Part shown: positions 1 through 9,600 of the stretch, in pieces
Layout of the letters: the number at the start of each line of letters is the position of its first letter
How positions within the stretch are numbered: position 1 is the stretch's first letter
From: JAZKBN01 sp040388605
Lineage (GTDB): Bacteria > Bacteroidota > Bacteroidia > Cytophagales > Flexibacteraceae
DNA length: 64,000 nt
Assembly: GCA_040388605.1 (NCBI GenBank)
Contig: JAZKBN010000062.1
Coordinates: forward strand, 6,245 to 70,244
Reading direction: 5' to 3'
Program-made: the position numbers and the translations under genes
Notes under the pieces: generated by a model
The model's database searches: none
Told to the model about the DNA's origin: nothing
What the model saw: only the letters and a program-made list of their open reading frames with translations

Positions 1-2
1 TG

Positions 3-374
3 GGCCTTATGGCATCAACACTGGTTACGCCCGATGGCAAAACCATGGAAGCGGAAGCTGCCCACGGTACTGTAACCCGCCATTACCGCGATCACCAGGC
101 CGGTAAACCCACTTCAACCAACCCGATTGCCTCTATCTTCGCATGGACACGCGGACTTGAGTTCCGTGCCAACCTTGACGGCAATGCTGAATTGCTTCAA
201 TTCACCAAGGCATTGGAAGAAGTTTGTATCGAAACAGTTGAAAACGGCAACATGACCAAAGACCTTGCTGTATGCGTACACGGCAACAAAGTTGAGCATG
301 GCCGTGATTACCTCTACACCGAGGAGTTCCTTGAATTGCTGGACCAGGGCCTGAAAAAGAAGCTCGGTAAATAG
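3..374 (+). CDS. icd: NADP-dependent isocitrate dehydrogenase, C-terminal part
   Basis: This is the last roughly 124 codons of an isocitrate dehydrogenase, which converts isocitrate to 2-oxoglutarate and CO2 in the TCA cycle while reducing NADP. The gene is cut by the window start and the frame is already open at base 3. The visible part contains the segment EAAHGTVTRHYR, the NADP-binding region of the dimeric, eukaryote-like IDH family, followed by the family's C-terminal helices and the ending LKKKLGK. The ATG at base 9 is an internal methionine and not the start. A strong terminator hairpin follows the stop codon. The family call is secure; the N-terminal catalytic part cannot be seen. Confidence 0.93.
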   Translation, partial: GLMASTLVTPDGKTMEAEAAHGTVTRHYRDHQAGKPTSTNPIASIFAWTRGLEFRANLDGNAELLQFTKALEEVCIETVENGNMTKDLAVCVHGNKVEHGRDYLYTEEFLELLDQGLKKKLGK

Positions 375-390
375 TAATTGAATGAACATG

Positions 391-432
391 AAAACAGCCA
401 ATCACCTCGAAAATGATTGGCTGTTTTGTTTT
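391..432 (+). terminator. Intrinsic terminator after icd, probably bidirectional
   Basis: A perfect 14-bp stem (391-404 pairing with 414-427, loop of 9) is followed by a T-rich tail (GTTTTTATT). It sits between the convergent icd (+) and Nudix (-) genes and can serve both. Confidence 0.85.
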
Positions 433-456
433 TATTAATGTTTAAAAGCTATTGAT

Positions 457-1002
457 TTATAATGTGTTATGCCTTTTTATTATATAGTCTGCCGCAATAA
501 TGGTTTTAGCATCAATGAATTGGGCTTGCTGCAGGGCGGCAAAATCAAGGTTGTGAATGGTCAGCTCTTCGTCTTCATGTTCGAGCCCGCCGCCGGCATG
601 TACCTGTCCTGATACTTCGCAGTAGTAAATATGTATAAGCTCGGTGCTCACGCCCGGCGACATATAGCAGGAAACTATAAGTGTTAATTTATCGGTTTTA
701 AAGCCGGTTTCCTCTTCAATTTCGCGCTGAATGGCGGTTTCAGGGGCTTCGTCGTCGTCAATAACACCGGCAACAATTTCGAGCACAGCTGTATTGGTAC
801 CTGCTCTCCACTGGCTCACCAGCACATATTCCTGCGCCTTGGTATTATAGACCATAGCCGCAACCGCATTCCTGCGGACAAGCAGCTCACGCTCAACGAT
901 TTTACCTTTCCCGGTTTCCACTTCAAGCACCAGGTATTTTGAATAGCCGCTGTAGATTACATCGCTGCCTTTGATTTTCATTTGTGGTATTTTAGCTGCC
1001 AT
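457..1002 (-). CDS. Nudix hydrolase, ADP-ribose pyrophosphatase-like
   Basis: A cytoplasmic Nudix hydrolase of about 181 residues, most like ADP-ribose/nucleoside-diphosphate-sugar pyrophosphatases. The Nudix box is complete: GVIDDDE, seven residues, then REIEEETGF, matching Gx5Ex7REUxEExGU. The metal-binding glutamates are therefore present. The frame stays open to a TTG at 1065, but that TTG is the -33 element of a candidate promoter (1036-1065), so the ATG at 1002 is preferred; homologues also begin about here. It faces icd across a shared terminator. Substrate cannot be settled from sequence. Confidence 0.85.
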   Translation of the reverse strand: MAAKIPQMKIKGSDVIYSGYSKYLVLEVETGKGKIVERELLVRRNAVAAMVYNTKAQEYVLVSQWRAGTNTAVLEIVAGVIDDDEAPETAIQREIEEETGFKTDKLTLIVSCYMSPGVSTELIHIYYCEVSGQVHAGGGLEHEDEELTIHNLDFAALQQAQFIDAKTIIAADYIIKRHNTL

Positions 1003-1035
1003 GAAATCGGCAGTCAATATTAAAGAGTTGGGGAG

Positions 1036-1065
1036 ATAAATTAGGTTTGGCATGAAACAGCTCAA
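1036..1065 (-). promoter_or_regulatory. Candidate Bacteroidota promoter for the Nudix gene
   Basis: On the minus strand TTG (1065-1063), a 19-base spacer, then TAATTTAT (1043-1036), 6 of 8 matches to TAnnTTTG. Spacing is right for the Bacteroidota housekeeping sigma factor and transcription would begin just upstream of the ATG at 1002. Confidence 0.4.
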
Positions 1066-1077
1066 CCACCTGCGAAC

Positions 1078-1467
1078 CTACGAGCTCAGCTTCCGCATCA
1101 CTTCAATATTAATATAAAGCTCATTTTCCGGCAGGGGCAGGTTATTGTTTTGTCTGAAACCTTCGGCCGGTAATTGGTATTTGCTGCGCTTGCCGTATTT
1201 GCCGTTCAGGTATTCTGTAACGGTAATGTTAGAGTTGGGTTTATAGGCGCTTTGCTTTTCTTCAAAAAGGGAAATATCGGCAGGCTTCAGGAGCTGTATT
1301 ACCTTGGAGGGGGCGGTTAGGGCAGCGCCGTAATTATGCAGGGCCTCGTTGAGGTTAATAATAATATCGTCGGCATCTTTCACCGATTTGGCTTTAAAGG
1401 CAAAAAGCAGCCTGAAACGCTGCCTGAGCAGGTTAAAGCTGTAATTGTTATCTATATAGAAATCCAT
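1078..1467 (-). CDS. Hypothetical protein, 129 aa
   Basis: A small soluble protein with no signal peptide or membrane segment and no motif I recognise. It begins MDFYIDNNYSFN, carries a basic stretch NGKYGKRSKYQLP near residue 90 and ends in MRKLSS. It lies on the same strand as the Nudix gene, 75 bases upstream of that gene's preferred start, and has its own -7-like box at 1498-1505. The ATG start at 1467 is the only sensible one. Composition looks like a real gene; function unknown. Confidence 0.6.
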   Translation of the reverse strand: MDFYIDNNYSFNLLRQRFRLLFAFKAKSVKDADDIIINLNEALHNYGAALTAPSKVIQLLKPADISLFEEKQSAYKPNSNITVTEYLNGKYGKRSKYQLPAEGFRQNNNLPLPENELYINIEVMRKLSS

Positions 1468-1497
1468 GTTGGGGTTTGCCGCCTGCTTGATTTAGGG

Positions 1498-1505
1498 CAA
1501 AGGTA
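1498..1505 (-). promoter_or_regulatory. Candidate -7 box upstream of the 129-aa gene
   Basis: TACCTTTG on the minus strand is a full match to the Bacteroidota TAnnTTTG element, about 30 bases upstream of the ATG at 1467. I see no convincing -33 TTG at the right distance. Confidence 0.4.
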
Positions 1506-1565
1506 CAAAATAGGCAATGAAGGTTTTTGTTGCAGGTATGTGGCACCGGCTTTTCGCGCAAATAC

Positions 1566-3062
1566 TTATTTGCCCGGCTCGGGTCCGTATTTATTCGAGC
1601 CTTTTACGGCTTCGGCAAAAAGCGGAACTATGGGAAAAAGCAGCCACCAGCCGGTCATATCAGCATCGTGGCAGCGGCGAATTCCAATTGAAATATAAGC
1701 TGTTATATATGCCAGTACATAAGGAATTGCAAACAGCCAATAGCCGAAAGTTTGTAAGGGATGTTCATAAAAAGCTTTCAGGCCCGGCAGGCTAACCGGG
1801 TAAAACAGGTACAGCCCAACAAGGAAAGCAAGCTGCACCGCATACATATTCCTGGAAAGGCGGCCTTTAAGCAGGACATGGAAAACGGTTGGCAGCATGA
1901 AATTGGTGCTGCCTGCCAAAGTTTGCCCTATAGCATCTGCCCCGGTCCTGGCCTGTATTGGCCCTGCATTTAATGGGGCGGTTTTATTACCCAAGCTTAC
2001 ACCCAACCTCTCTAAGCCGGTTTTTGCCGATTGATCTCCGGCATCGGCTGCTTTTTTATACCACTTCAGGGCTTCAACCGGGTTCTTTTCTATCCCGAAA
2101 CCATTTTCATAGCATAAGGCGAGCTGGAATTGCGCCTCGGTATTGTCTTTAAAAGCAGCATTGCTGTACCAGATTACGGCCTGCTTAAAATCTTTGGGAA
2201 CCCCGATGCCGTAGAAATAAAGGTCGCCGAGGCGGTTGGCAGCCAGGTGCATGCCCTGTGCCACTGCTTTGCTGTACCATTTAATGGCTTCTGTATGGTT
2301 TTTAACCACGCCTGTGCCGGAATCGTAGCAGGCGGCGAGGTTAAATTGCCCTTCGGCATTGCCGAGGTTGGCGGCTTTTTGGTACCATTTTACTGCCTCT
2401 GAGGGGTCAAGGCTTACGCGGTCACCATAATAATAAAAATCTCCGAGGCGGTTGGCGGCTTTGCCGTCGCCCAGGGTTGTGCCATACCTGTACCAGCGTA
2501 AAGCTTCGCCAATATTCTGATCAACAAGAATGCCTTTTTCGTAGTTATGTCCCAATTTAAACTGGGCCCCGGGGATGCCTGTTTTTGCAGCTTTGAGCAT
2601 TTCGGCAAGCTCGTTTACGGGCTCAGTATTGCTTTCAGCGTTTAGCCTTGCCTGCTCAACTTCCATTAAAACATCTTCTGCAGGCGTTAACGGCCCAGGA
2701 AGAAGTGTTTCATCAACAAGGGCATGTCCGGTTGCAGCTACTGAAGGTTTTGCACTTTCTTTTTCAACCGGGCCGGCTTGTGTGGTAATTGCTGCATTGG
2801 CTTCTTGCGCGGCTTTTTCCTCCGCTTCCTGCTTTAACTTATTGGCTTCTTCTGCCTCAAGCTCTTCGGCAGTCAGCAGCCGGGTTTTCTTTTGAAGATC
2901 GGCAAGCAGGCTCTTAAAATCTTCGGGACTAAGGTCAGGTATGTAGTACCTGAAGCGTTCGAAATACCCATGCTCCTGTTCAGCTGTAAACCTGCCCTGC
3001 CGCGCAAACAAATCCTGTATGCGCTTTACAAGGTTGGGGTTAATGTCAGATAAATCGGGCAT
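1566..3062 (-). CDS. Sel1-repeat protein with C-terminal DUF805 membrane domain
   Basis: A 498-residue protein in three parts. Residues 1-60 form a helical N-terminus, followed by an Ala/Glu-rich linker to about 150. Residues about 160-355 hold five or six Sel1-like repeats, recognisable from repeated units such as EAVKWYQKAANLGNAEGQFNLA; these helical hairpins usually serve as protein-binding scaffolds. Residues about 390-498 are a DUF805 membrane domain with hydrophobic segments, the RRCHDADMTGWW motif and the ending GSNKYGPEPGK. The Sel1 part is probably cytoplasmic. It follows the other DUF805 gene by 17 bases, so the two are likely co-transcribed, possibly as the distal end of the cytoskeletal locus upstream. 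Confidence 0.82.
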   Translation of the reverse strand: MPDLSDINPNLVKRIQDLFARQGRFTAEQEHGYFERFRYYIPDLSPEDFKSLLADLQKKTRLLTAEELEAEEANKLKQEAEEKAAQEANAAITTQAGPVEKESAKPSVAATGHALVDETLLPGPLTPAEDVLMEVEQARLNAESNTEPVNELAEMLKAAKTGIPGAQFKLGHNYEKGILVDQNIGEALRWYRYGTTLGDGKAANRLGDFYYYGDRVSLDPSEAVKWYQKAANLGNAEGQFNLAACYDSGTGVVKNHTEAIKWYSKAVAQGMHLAANRLGDLYFYGIGVPKDFKQAVIWYSNAAFKDNTEAQFQLALCYENGFGIEKNPVEALKWYKKAADAGDQSAKTGLERLGVSLGNKTAPLNAGPIQARTGADAIGQTLAGSTNFMLPTVFHVLLKGRLSRNMYAVQLAFLVGLYLFYPVSLPGLKAFYEHPLQTFGYWLFAIPYVLAYITAYISIGIRRCHDADMTGWWLLFPIVPLFAEAVKGSNKYGPEPGK

Positions 3063-3079
3063 TTAGGGCGGTTTAGTAC

Positions 3080-4243
3080 TTATTTAGGCTCCGGCCCGTA
3101 TTTATTAGGACCCTTGGTGCCGGGTGCGAAAAAGGTAATACCGGGAATCAATTGCCACCAACCATTCAGGTTGGCATCGTTACAGCGGTTTATGCCGGCG
3201 GTAATAACCATTACAATATAGGCAATCAATACCGGTACTGAAAGAATATAGTATAAAGTACCATGTTCAGGGAAAATCCAGTTCATGGCCATATTGTATA
3301 AGGTTTCTCCAATTGTGAAAACAATCAGGGCTAATATATAACCGGTACGGTCAGCACGGGTACCTTCTGCAGGGTAAGGTGAATTTGGCAGCGTTTGAGG
3401 TGCCTGTTGCGTAGACTGCTGTTGATTAACCGGGGCATTGTTCTGCAAGTTAGTCTGTACAGGTGGTGGTGCCGGTTGCCTGTTTTGCTTATTCTGCTTG
3501 TTGTTAACCGGTGCAGGTACCGGCGGCGGTAAAGATTCAGGTGCGCCCGGCTTTTTAAAGTTCAGGCGAGTAGGCCTCTTCAGTGTAAAATCTGCAGGAA
3601 TAAGCACTTCGGTAGGCAGGCCGTTGTGCAGCGATGCGCCGGCAGTATTGGAGCTTTCTGTTTTCTTTTCCTCTGCTTCGGGTATGGCCGGCATAAAGGG
3701 ATTAATGGGGAGCCTGTTTTTTTGCTCAACAGGAGCAGCTTTGCAGCCTGTAATATCTATGCTGAAATGCGGGAGCCAGTATTCCTGCCCGGGTTGAAAT
3801 TTTCCGCCGAAGCTTTCGCCGTGCTCATTAATGGTGGCTACCGGTACTGCAAACAGCTTAACCTTGCTTTGGGTAATGGGGTCGGTTGGCATCCATTCCA
3901 TTTCCATGGCTACAACGGGGTGAAGCAGGCCATTTGTAAACTGAGTGTCAGAGCCCGGGCCGGCTTCTGCCAAAAGTATATTGCCGGCAGGCAGATCGGT
4001 TAAATTACTAAGATCTTCGTCATCGGCGTATTTGAGGCCTGCGTAAGATTTGAATTGCGGATAGGCCTTTGGCAGCCTGAATGCAAGCAGCTCGCTGTAC
4101 CACTTAGCGCCATTATCGCTCAGGCCCTGCGGACCGGGTGCTGTTCTTACCGCAACCGAACTGTTTTCGGGGCTTAGGTTTATAGGTATGGTAAGCGTGC
4201 TTTCTGCCGGGCTAAGCAGCGTATCCCTGTTGTCCGATTGCAT
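3080..4243 (-). CDS. Proline-rich protein with C-terminal DUF805 membrane domain
   Basis: A 387-residue protein. Residues 1-190 form a globular part I do not recognise; residues about 225-290 are a Pro/Gln/Asn-rich linker (PPPVPAPVNN and QQSTQQAPQT); residues about 295-387 are a DUF805 domain with membrane helices, the motif NRCNDANLNGWW and the ending GPNKYGPEPK, nearly the same as the downstream gene. The first ATG at 4243 is used here, but the reading frame remains open for 58 more codons upstream with protein-like translation and no start codon, so the true 5' end may be longer or damaged. Confidence 0.72.
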   Translation of the reverse strand: MQSDNRDTLLSPAESTLTIPINLSPENSSVAVRTAPGPQGLSDNGAKWYSELLAFRLPKAYPQFKSYAGLKYADDEDLSNLTDLPAGNILLAEAGPGSDTQFTNGLLHPVVAMEMEWMPTDPITQSKVKLFAVPVATINEHGESFGGKFQPGQEYWLPHFSIDITGCKAAPVEQKNRLPINPFMPAIPEAEEKKTESSNTAGASLHNGLPTEVLIPADFTLKRPTRLNFKKPGAPESLPPPVPAPVNNKQNKQNRQPAPPPVQTNLQNNAPVNQQQSTQQAPQTLPNSPYPAEGTRADRTGYILALIVFTIGETLYNMAMNWIFPEHGTLYYILSVPVLIAYIVMVITAGINRCNDANLNGWWQLIPGITFFAPGTKGPNKYGPEPK

Positions 4244-4489
4244 TTCTGTATAAGAGTAGTTACTTATTAAATTTTCTGCAAAATCAGGTTTTGTATTGGT
4301 TAAATCAATTTTGTACGCTGATTTTAATTCCTCGGCGGCCTGTGTTAATCCTTTAAAAGCCGATTCAATATAGTAATAAATTGCATTACCTGTATCCGGT
4401 TCAGTTCTTATACCGTTTTAATACGTACAGCCAAGCTTAAACAAAGGTTCTGTATAGCCTTTATGGGCTGCTGAGCAGATTGGGGTTTA
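4244..4489 (-). pseudogene. Possible decayed or frameshifted 5' extension of the DUF805 gene
   Basis: In frame with the gene starting at 4243, codons 4417 to 4244 read as a plausible helical protein (for example IYYYIESAFKGL and EELKSAYKIDL) without any ATG, GTG or TTG. An in-frame TAA lies at 4420-4418, and a further 22 open codons (with TEPLFKLGCTY) precede it up to another TAA at 4489-4487. A fresh ATG just after the protease stop (about 4505) opens a short frame that would need a frameshift to join this stretch. This could be a longer gene with lesions, or chance. Read from sequence only. Confidence 0.35.
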
Positions 4490-4511
4490 CAGAGCTTAGT
4501 GAGGGCATGTG

Positions 4512-5611
4512 TTATTGCGGGTTACTGATATTAAAATGCTTCATGAGCCAGTTCAGACTTATTGCGAATCCTATATTTTCTACCCCTTCTTTTACCATTT
4601 TAGAGGTTACAATGCCTACAGCCTCGCCGCGGCTGTTCAGCAGGGGGCCGCCTGAATTGCCGCCTGAAATGGCAGCATCGGTTTGAATAAGCAATGTGCC
4701 GTGCTCATTGGTACGATAAGCCGATAAGGTACCGCGTGTGGCGCTGAAAGTAAGACCCTGCGGATTGCCTATGGCAATAAGATCGGCGCCCTGCGCAGGT
4801 CGGCTCGGGGCAATGTTTAAGGGTATCTCGCTGCAGTTTACTTTGAAGAGCACAAAGTCCACATCGGCATCGCTTTTATTATGTCGGCCTTGGTTACCTT
4901 GTACTCCTTGCCGTTTTCGCTGCGCAATAGCCATAGGTTGCCGCCTTCGAAAACATGGTAATTGCTTATGGCAAGTCCCGGGCCAATTAAAAATGCCGAA
5001 CCCTCGCTTTGCGCATTGCTGTTAATTACAAAAAAGGTGCTCAGCTTAGCCCTTGCAATTATTTTTTCAACCGGCGATGCCGGCGTTTCGCTTTGCCCGC
5101 CGTTTTCATAATCCCCGGTACCGGAATTGTTGCCTGCCAAGCCCGGTACCGCCGGTTCATCATCTGCGTTATCTGTGTTGCCCTGTGCGGCAGGCTTGCA
5201 GGCCGATGCCAGGTTCCCGAAACTGTACAGGCTGTCGGCCAGGTAGGCATTAGCAAGCAGCGGTGCTTTGCAGGTCATTAATAAGACAGCATTCAGCGAA
5301 CGCTTTTCGGCAGGCATAAATGCATAAGCCCAAATCTCGCTGCCTTTGCCTTGGGGCTTTACGGGCATTTTACGGTCCATGCGCAGCCAAATATATGGGC
5401 CTGCCTTTCCCCGCATCTGCTCCTTCAGCCATACCGCCGATTCTTCCGTTGCCGAAACCCCGCAGAGCTTTACTTTAATGCCCGAGCTTAAAACCAAGGT
5501 ATTTCCGTCGGCAATATCGGCAACGCGGTGCAGGTTATCGTGCCCGTAAAAGTTGTCGCCGCAGCTCATGCAAATAAATGCACAGAGCAGGGCTAACAGG
5601 TATTTTACCAT
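4512..5611 (-). pseudogene. Secreted SNase-like/trypsin-like serine protease lipoprotein, frameshifted
   Basis: Two overlapping frames together encode one protein. The first (5611-4838) starts with a lipoprotein signal (CAFICMSCGD), has a staphylococcal-nuclease-like beta segment (DIADGNTLVLSSGIKVKLCGV), a linker, and the first half of a chymotrypsin-fold protease with the catalytic His in SNYHVFEGG. The second (to 4512) supplies the catalytic Asp in DADVDFVLFKV and Ser in SGGNSGGPL. One missing base in an A-run (T-run 4874-4877 on the plus strand) separates the frames; five A instead of four would restore a single frame of about 366 codons. The SNase-like part lacks some acidic active-site residues, so it may only bind. 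It lies 9 bases after the coiled-coil protein gene in the cytoskeletal operon. Confidence 0.8.
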
Positions 5612-5620
5612 GTTCTGGCC

Positions 5621-6688
5621 CTAGCTGAGAAGTATGTTGGCTTTGCTTGTAATTACCCAGTTCCCCGCCTGCAGCTCAATGGTGCCGGGCCGGGTAACTT
5701 CAACCTTAGAATAATACTTGCCTTCTATATTATTGAAGGGCTGCACCCTGTCTGATTCTTCGCTGAAGGCCAGCCTCAGGCTGTCGTCGTAAAAGGTATT
5801 CAGCTGAAAAGTGCCTTTAACGCCTTCTGTTTCAAGAATGTAATGGTGCTTTGGCTGAATCATGTCGGCATCGGTTACAAGGTCTGATGCCACAAATGAG
5901 TTTGTATTCCTCCGCGGCGAGCCGGCGTAATAAACATGACGAATAACGGGTTCAGGCTCCGGCTCCGGTTCGGGCTGGGGGAAAGCTGTATTGTATTTAT
6001 CGTTCAGTATATCGAACTGCATTTTCAGCTCGGCATTTTGCTGGGTAAGCACCAGGGTTTTGCTTTCAAGACCGCGGTTGGCTTCAACAAGCTTTTTGTT
6101 TTCAGATCGCTGCTTTTCTATGCTGATAACCTCGGCAGGTGTTGCGCCGGGTATGGGGCTGCCGGGTGCCTCAAGCTTGTCTTTCATTTTGCGCCATTGC
6201 AGGTACATGATCACAAAGCCGACAAACAACAGAACGCTGATACCTATGAGCAGCCAGAAATACAAGGGGTTTGCCAGCCAGACTTTTGCCTGCTGCCTGA
6301 GCACTTCGGCTTCGGTTTTCAGATCATCGTTTTCTTTTTGAACCTTTTCATTTTCAAGTTGCAGCTGCGGCTTGGCAGGCTTTGGTATTTCGTAGGTGGA
6401 AGTATGCCTGTCGTAAATAACGAGCGGGGGTTCGGCTTCACCGGGGGTAAGCAAAGGCTCAATTTTAAGCGAGTCTTTAATACCCTTGTAAATTACGTAA
6501 TACTTACCGCTTTCAGTGTTAAGTATATAACGTTGCTCATAGTTGGGTACAACAGGCTTTTGCTTAAATACATTCGGGTCGCTGGTGCCTTGGGCAGAAA
6601 CAGGTACAGGACATGCCGAAAGTAATATTGCCGATGCAGCTGCAGCGCCGGGTAAAAACTTTCTTAAAAATCGGGAGAGGTTTTTCAT
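5621..6688 (-). CDS. Coiled-coil single-pass membrane protein
   Basis: A 355-residue envelope protein. Residues 1-30 are a signal sequence with a possible lipobox (LLSAC); residues about 108-138 are coiled coil; about 140-165 are a strong transmembrane helix; about 190-230 are a second coiled coil, followed by a Pro-Glu repeat (PQPEPEPEPEP) and a C-terminal beta-rich domain ending SKANILLS. If the signal is cleaved, the C-terminal half would be cytoplasmic and could link the envelope to the actin-like or tubulin-like protein. The ATG at 6688 overlaps the stop of the upstream ATPase gene by one base (TGATG), which implies translational coupling. Family not recognised. Confidence 0.75.
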   Translation of the reverse strand: MKNLSRFLRKFLPGAAAASAILLSACPVPVSAQGTSDPNVFKQKPVVPNYEQRYILNTESGKYYVIYKGIKDSLKIEPLLTPGEAEPPLVIYDRHTSTYEIPKPAKPQLQLENEKVQKENDDLKTEAEVLRQQAKVWLANPLYFWLLIGISVLLFVGFVIMYLQWRKMKDKLEAPGSPIPGATPAEVISIEKQRSENKKLVEANRGLESKTLVLTQQNAELKMQFDILNDKYNTAFPQPEPEPEPEPVIRHVYYAGSPRRNTNSFVASDLVTDADMIQPKHHYILETEGVKGTFQLNTFYDDSLRLAFSEESDRVQPFNNIEGKYYSKVEVTRPGTIELQAGNWVITSKANILLS

Positions 6689-9600
6689 CAATCAACCAGG
6701 TTGGTAAGTTCGAAAAGGGAGTTGCGAATGGCCCATATAAAGAGGCATTCTTCAAGTTCGCGGCCGGGTTGCAGGCCAACGGAATGGTGTTCAATATTTT
6801 CTTTAGCCTTTATGAGCAGGAAATTACGAAGCGTTTCTTCTTCAACAATTATGCTGTCGGGTTCAAGATCATAATCATCTCTCAGGAAACGGCGGAAGGC
6901 CGTATTGTCGAAGAAAACGGATATGAACTCGTTAAAGGTTTTCATTCCTTCCGAGCAGAGAAGGTCTGTATCTGTAATAATATAGCTGTCTGTTTCGGAA
7001 CGCATTTGCAGGCCGAAACCGAGCCACAAGGTGCTTGCATTGGCCGAAAGCTCTACATTTTTCTCGGCGACACCGGCCATTAGGGCGGCTCCCCTTGCGG
7101 TTATTTCCTTAGATTCTTCGGGCCGAATAATTTTCTCGGGCCTTTTACTGTAATCAGGCGCATCGGGCAGGGCAGCGCCTTTCAGGGCCTCTATGCCGTT
7201 GAGGAACAGGCGGGTGAATTTCTTCTGAGATTCCGTTTCAAAAACAAAATCGAGGTATTTGCTGCCCTTGCCGGTAAAGCTGAAATGGTGGGCCGGCTCA
7301 AGCTTATTGGCCGCAGCCCATTTGCTTGCATAGAACAGCAGGGCGGCATAATGCAGCAGGAAAATTACTTTCCGGTTGTTGCCCAGAATGCTTTCCTCTA
7401 TATGATCCGTCTCGGTTTTGGTGGCGAGGGAATATATGAGGTTAAAGAAATCATCTGATTTCATGCTGCTGTTCTGAATGCGCTCCACCAGTTTTTTTAG
7501 CGGCAGCTTGGCGCTGTTCCTGATAGCTATGCTGAAACCGTTCGGCGTTGCGCCGTCTCGGTCGCCCTGGCCCCAAAGATCATTGCCTGCCAAACGAACG
7601 CCTGACTGGAAAAGGCGGTTGTTGCGCTGGTCGTAGTAGGCAAAATCTGCTGTGCCGCCGCCAATATCCACATTCACAAGGTATTGCGATGCTGCAATAT
7701 TGGCCAATTGCTTCACTATATGGAATGGCGCTTCTGATTCGCTGAGACCAACCAATTTTGAATTGCCGGGATCAGGGAAGCAGAAGGCAAAGGCTTCTTC
7801 CCAAAGCTTTACATAAATGCGCCGCAGGTCAGATTTCATGCCGCTTGTGAGCGTATAAGCCACGGTAAGCTTTTGCAGGTTACCGTCTTCCAAAAGACAT
7901 TTGGCTTTTACCATAAGCAGCAGGTGCCTGAAAAACAGGCTTACCCTGGCACGGTGCACGGCATCGGCTTTCTTGGTATCGAGGGCCCATTTCAGGCCGG
8001 TTTTATAATTTTCGCCGCGCAGAGCAGGCTGATCGCTGCTGTAGAAAAAGCCGGCATTGCCCGTAGTAAACAGCGGGAACTCGCTCGCCGACTCAAAATC
8101 AGGGCGTTCAGCAAAGGCGGTGGGCAGCGGGAAATAGCTTTTTTGATCAGATGCCGTGCTGTTGCCCGGCGGGGTAAAATACCGCAATGTGTTTTCGCGG
8201 AAGGCATAGAAGTAGTTAACCTCTTTGCCTGCCCGGTTGGGTGCGTTCAGCATCACCATTTGCTGCCGGGCATCGGGCAAATCAAGGGGAAGGGCCCGGT
8301 TGCCGCCGTTTTCGCCCCATTCAACGTGTGTATTGCTGGTGCCGAAATCTATGGCTGCCACATATTGCTTGGTGCCCGGCACGTTCAGCTCCCTGTTGCG
8401 GAAGGCATATTTCGGCATAATTATGCCTGAACGCCCGCTGCTGCCGTTACCAACATTAACGCTTATAAATTCAGTTACCGAGCCAAGTATTTCGTAAAAG
8501 GCATATTCAGGCTTATCGGCAAAGGCGTTTTCTGTTTCGCGTATGCCGGGTGGCACATTGAGCAATTGCATGGCTTCATCATAAAAGCTGAGACTTATTT
8601 TGCCGGCATCAAGCTTCCTGCTGACGCTCATTACGAAGTTATGGTTGAGATCAGTGTTATATTTAATTTTTATGAAAGGGAAAATTCCCATCACAAAATC
8701 GGCTAAAACAACAGCTTTAAAGGGTCCTTTATCTGAATAGCTACGCACAAAAGATATGGGCGCGGCCTCGGTTTCAATGCCCAGGCTTACCGTATATTCG
8801 TTGCCGCTCTTCCTGATGCTGAAATTTTGCAGCAGGTTGGCGCTTCCGAAAAGCTCTATAAACAGGGGTTTCACCGGGTATAATACACCCGATGCGCCTT
8901 TGTCTGCATGGAAGAACTCGGTATTGAGCTCGTAGTCAAGCACTAATAAGGTGTCTTCCAATAAATCATCTATACCTATCCAAGGGTATTGTATGGATGT
9001 ATCGGGCAGCTTCCGTTCGGTAAAGGGCAGGTTGGCTACATTGGGAACGCGTGTTTTTTGATCCCATTGGCCGGTAACATATACGCCCGGTATGCTCATG
9101 CCATCCATAAGCGCCAATGGGGTGCGGCCCCCGAAATACTTATCGAGCAGGGGTTTCTTTTCAACATTCTTCGGCGACAGCGATATGACCTTGAACATTG
9201 ATTCATGCTGCACCTTATCTTCTACCGAAGCCCGGTTTTGGGTATAGTAAAACACCTGCTGTTCGGCAACGCCTGTTCCCAATGGGGTATTGGCTCCTGC
9301 CTGCGCCCGGCTCAGGCCCAATGCTTCCGGCGTTTTTTTCTCGGCGGCATGTGTGGTGCCCAGAACCTTGTCAACATAATTGAGGAAGGGTTTAAGGGAT
9401 GCGAAAAAGGTATTACGCTTGGAGTTTACAAGTGCCCATATATAATCGCGGAACTCATTGCTGCGTTTTTCAGAGGCAAGGCTGCGGGCTTCGTCAGAGA
9501 ATAGCGATGTGGTATGGCTGCCTTTAGGTAAAGGCCTGCCCGAGCTCTTCAGCTCTTCGCGCCAGTTAGGTGATGTAAAGGCAAGTGTTCGTGGCGATGT

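Noticed and set aside
4870..4882. Programmed ribosomal frameshift in the protease gene
   Set aside because: The site lacks a canonical slippery heptamer and I saw no stimulating structure; a homopolymer deletion is simpler.
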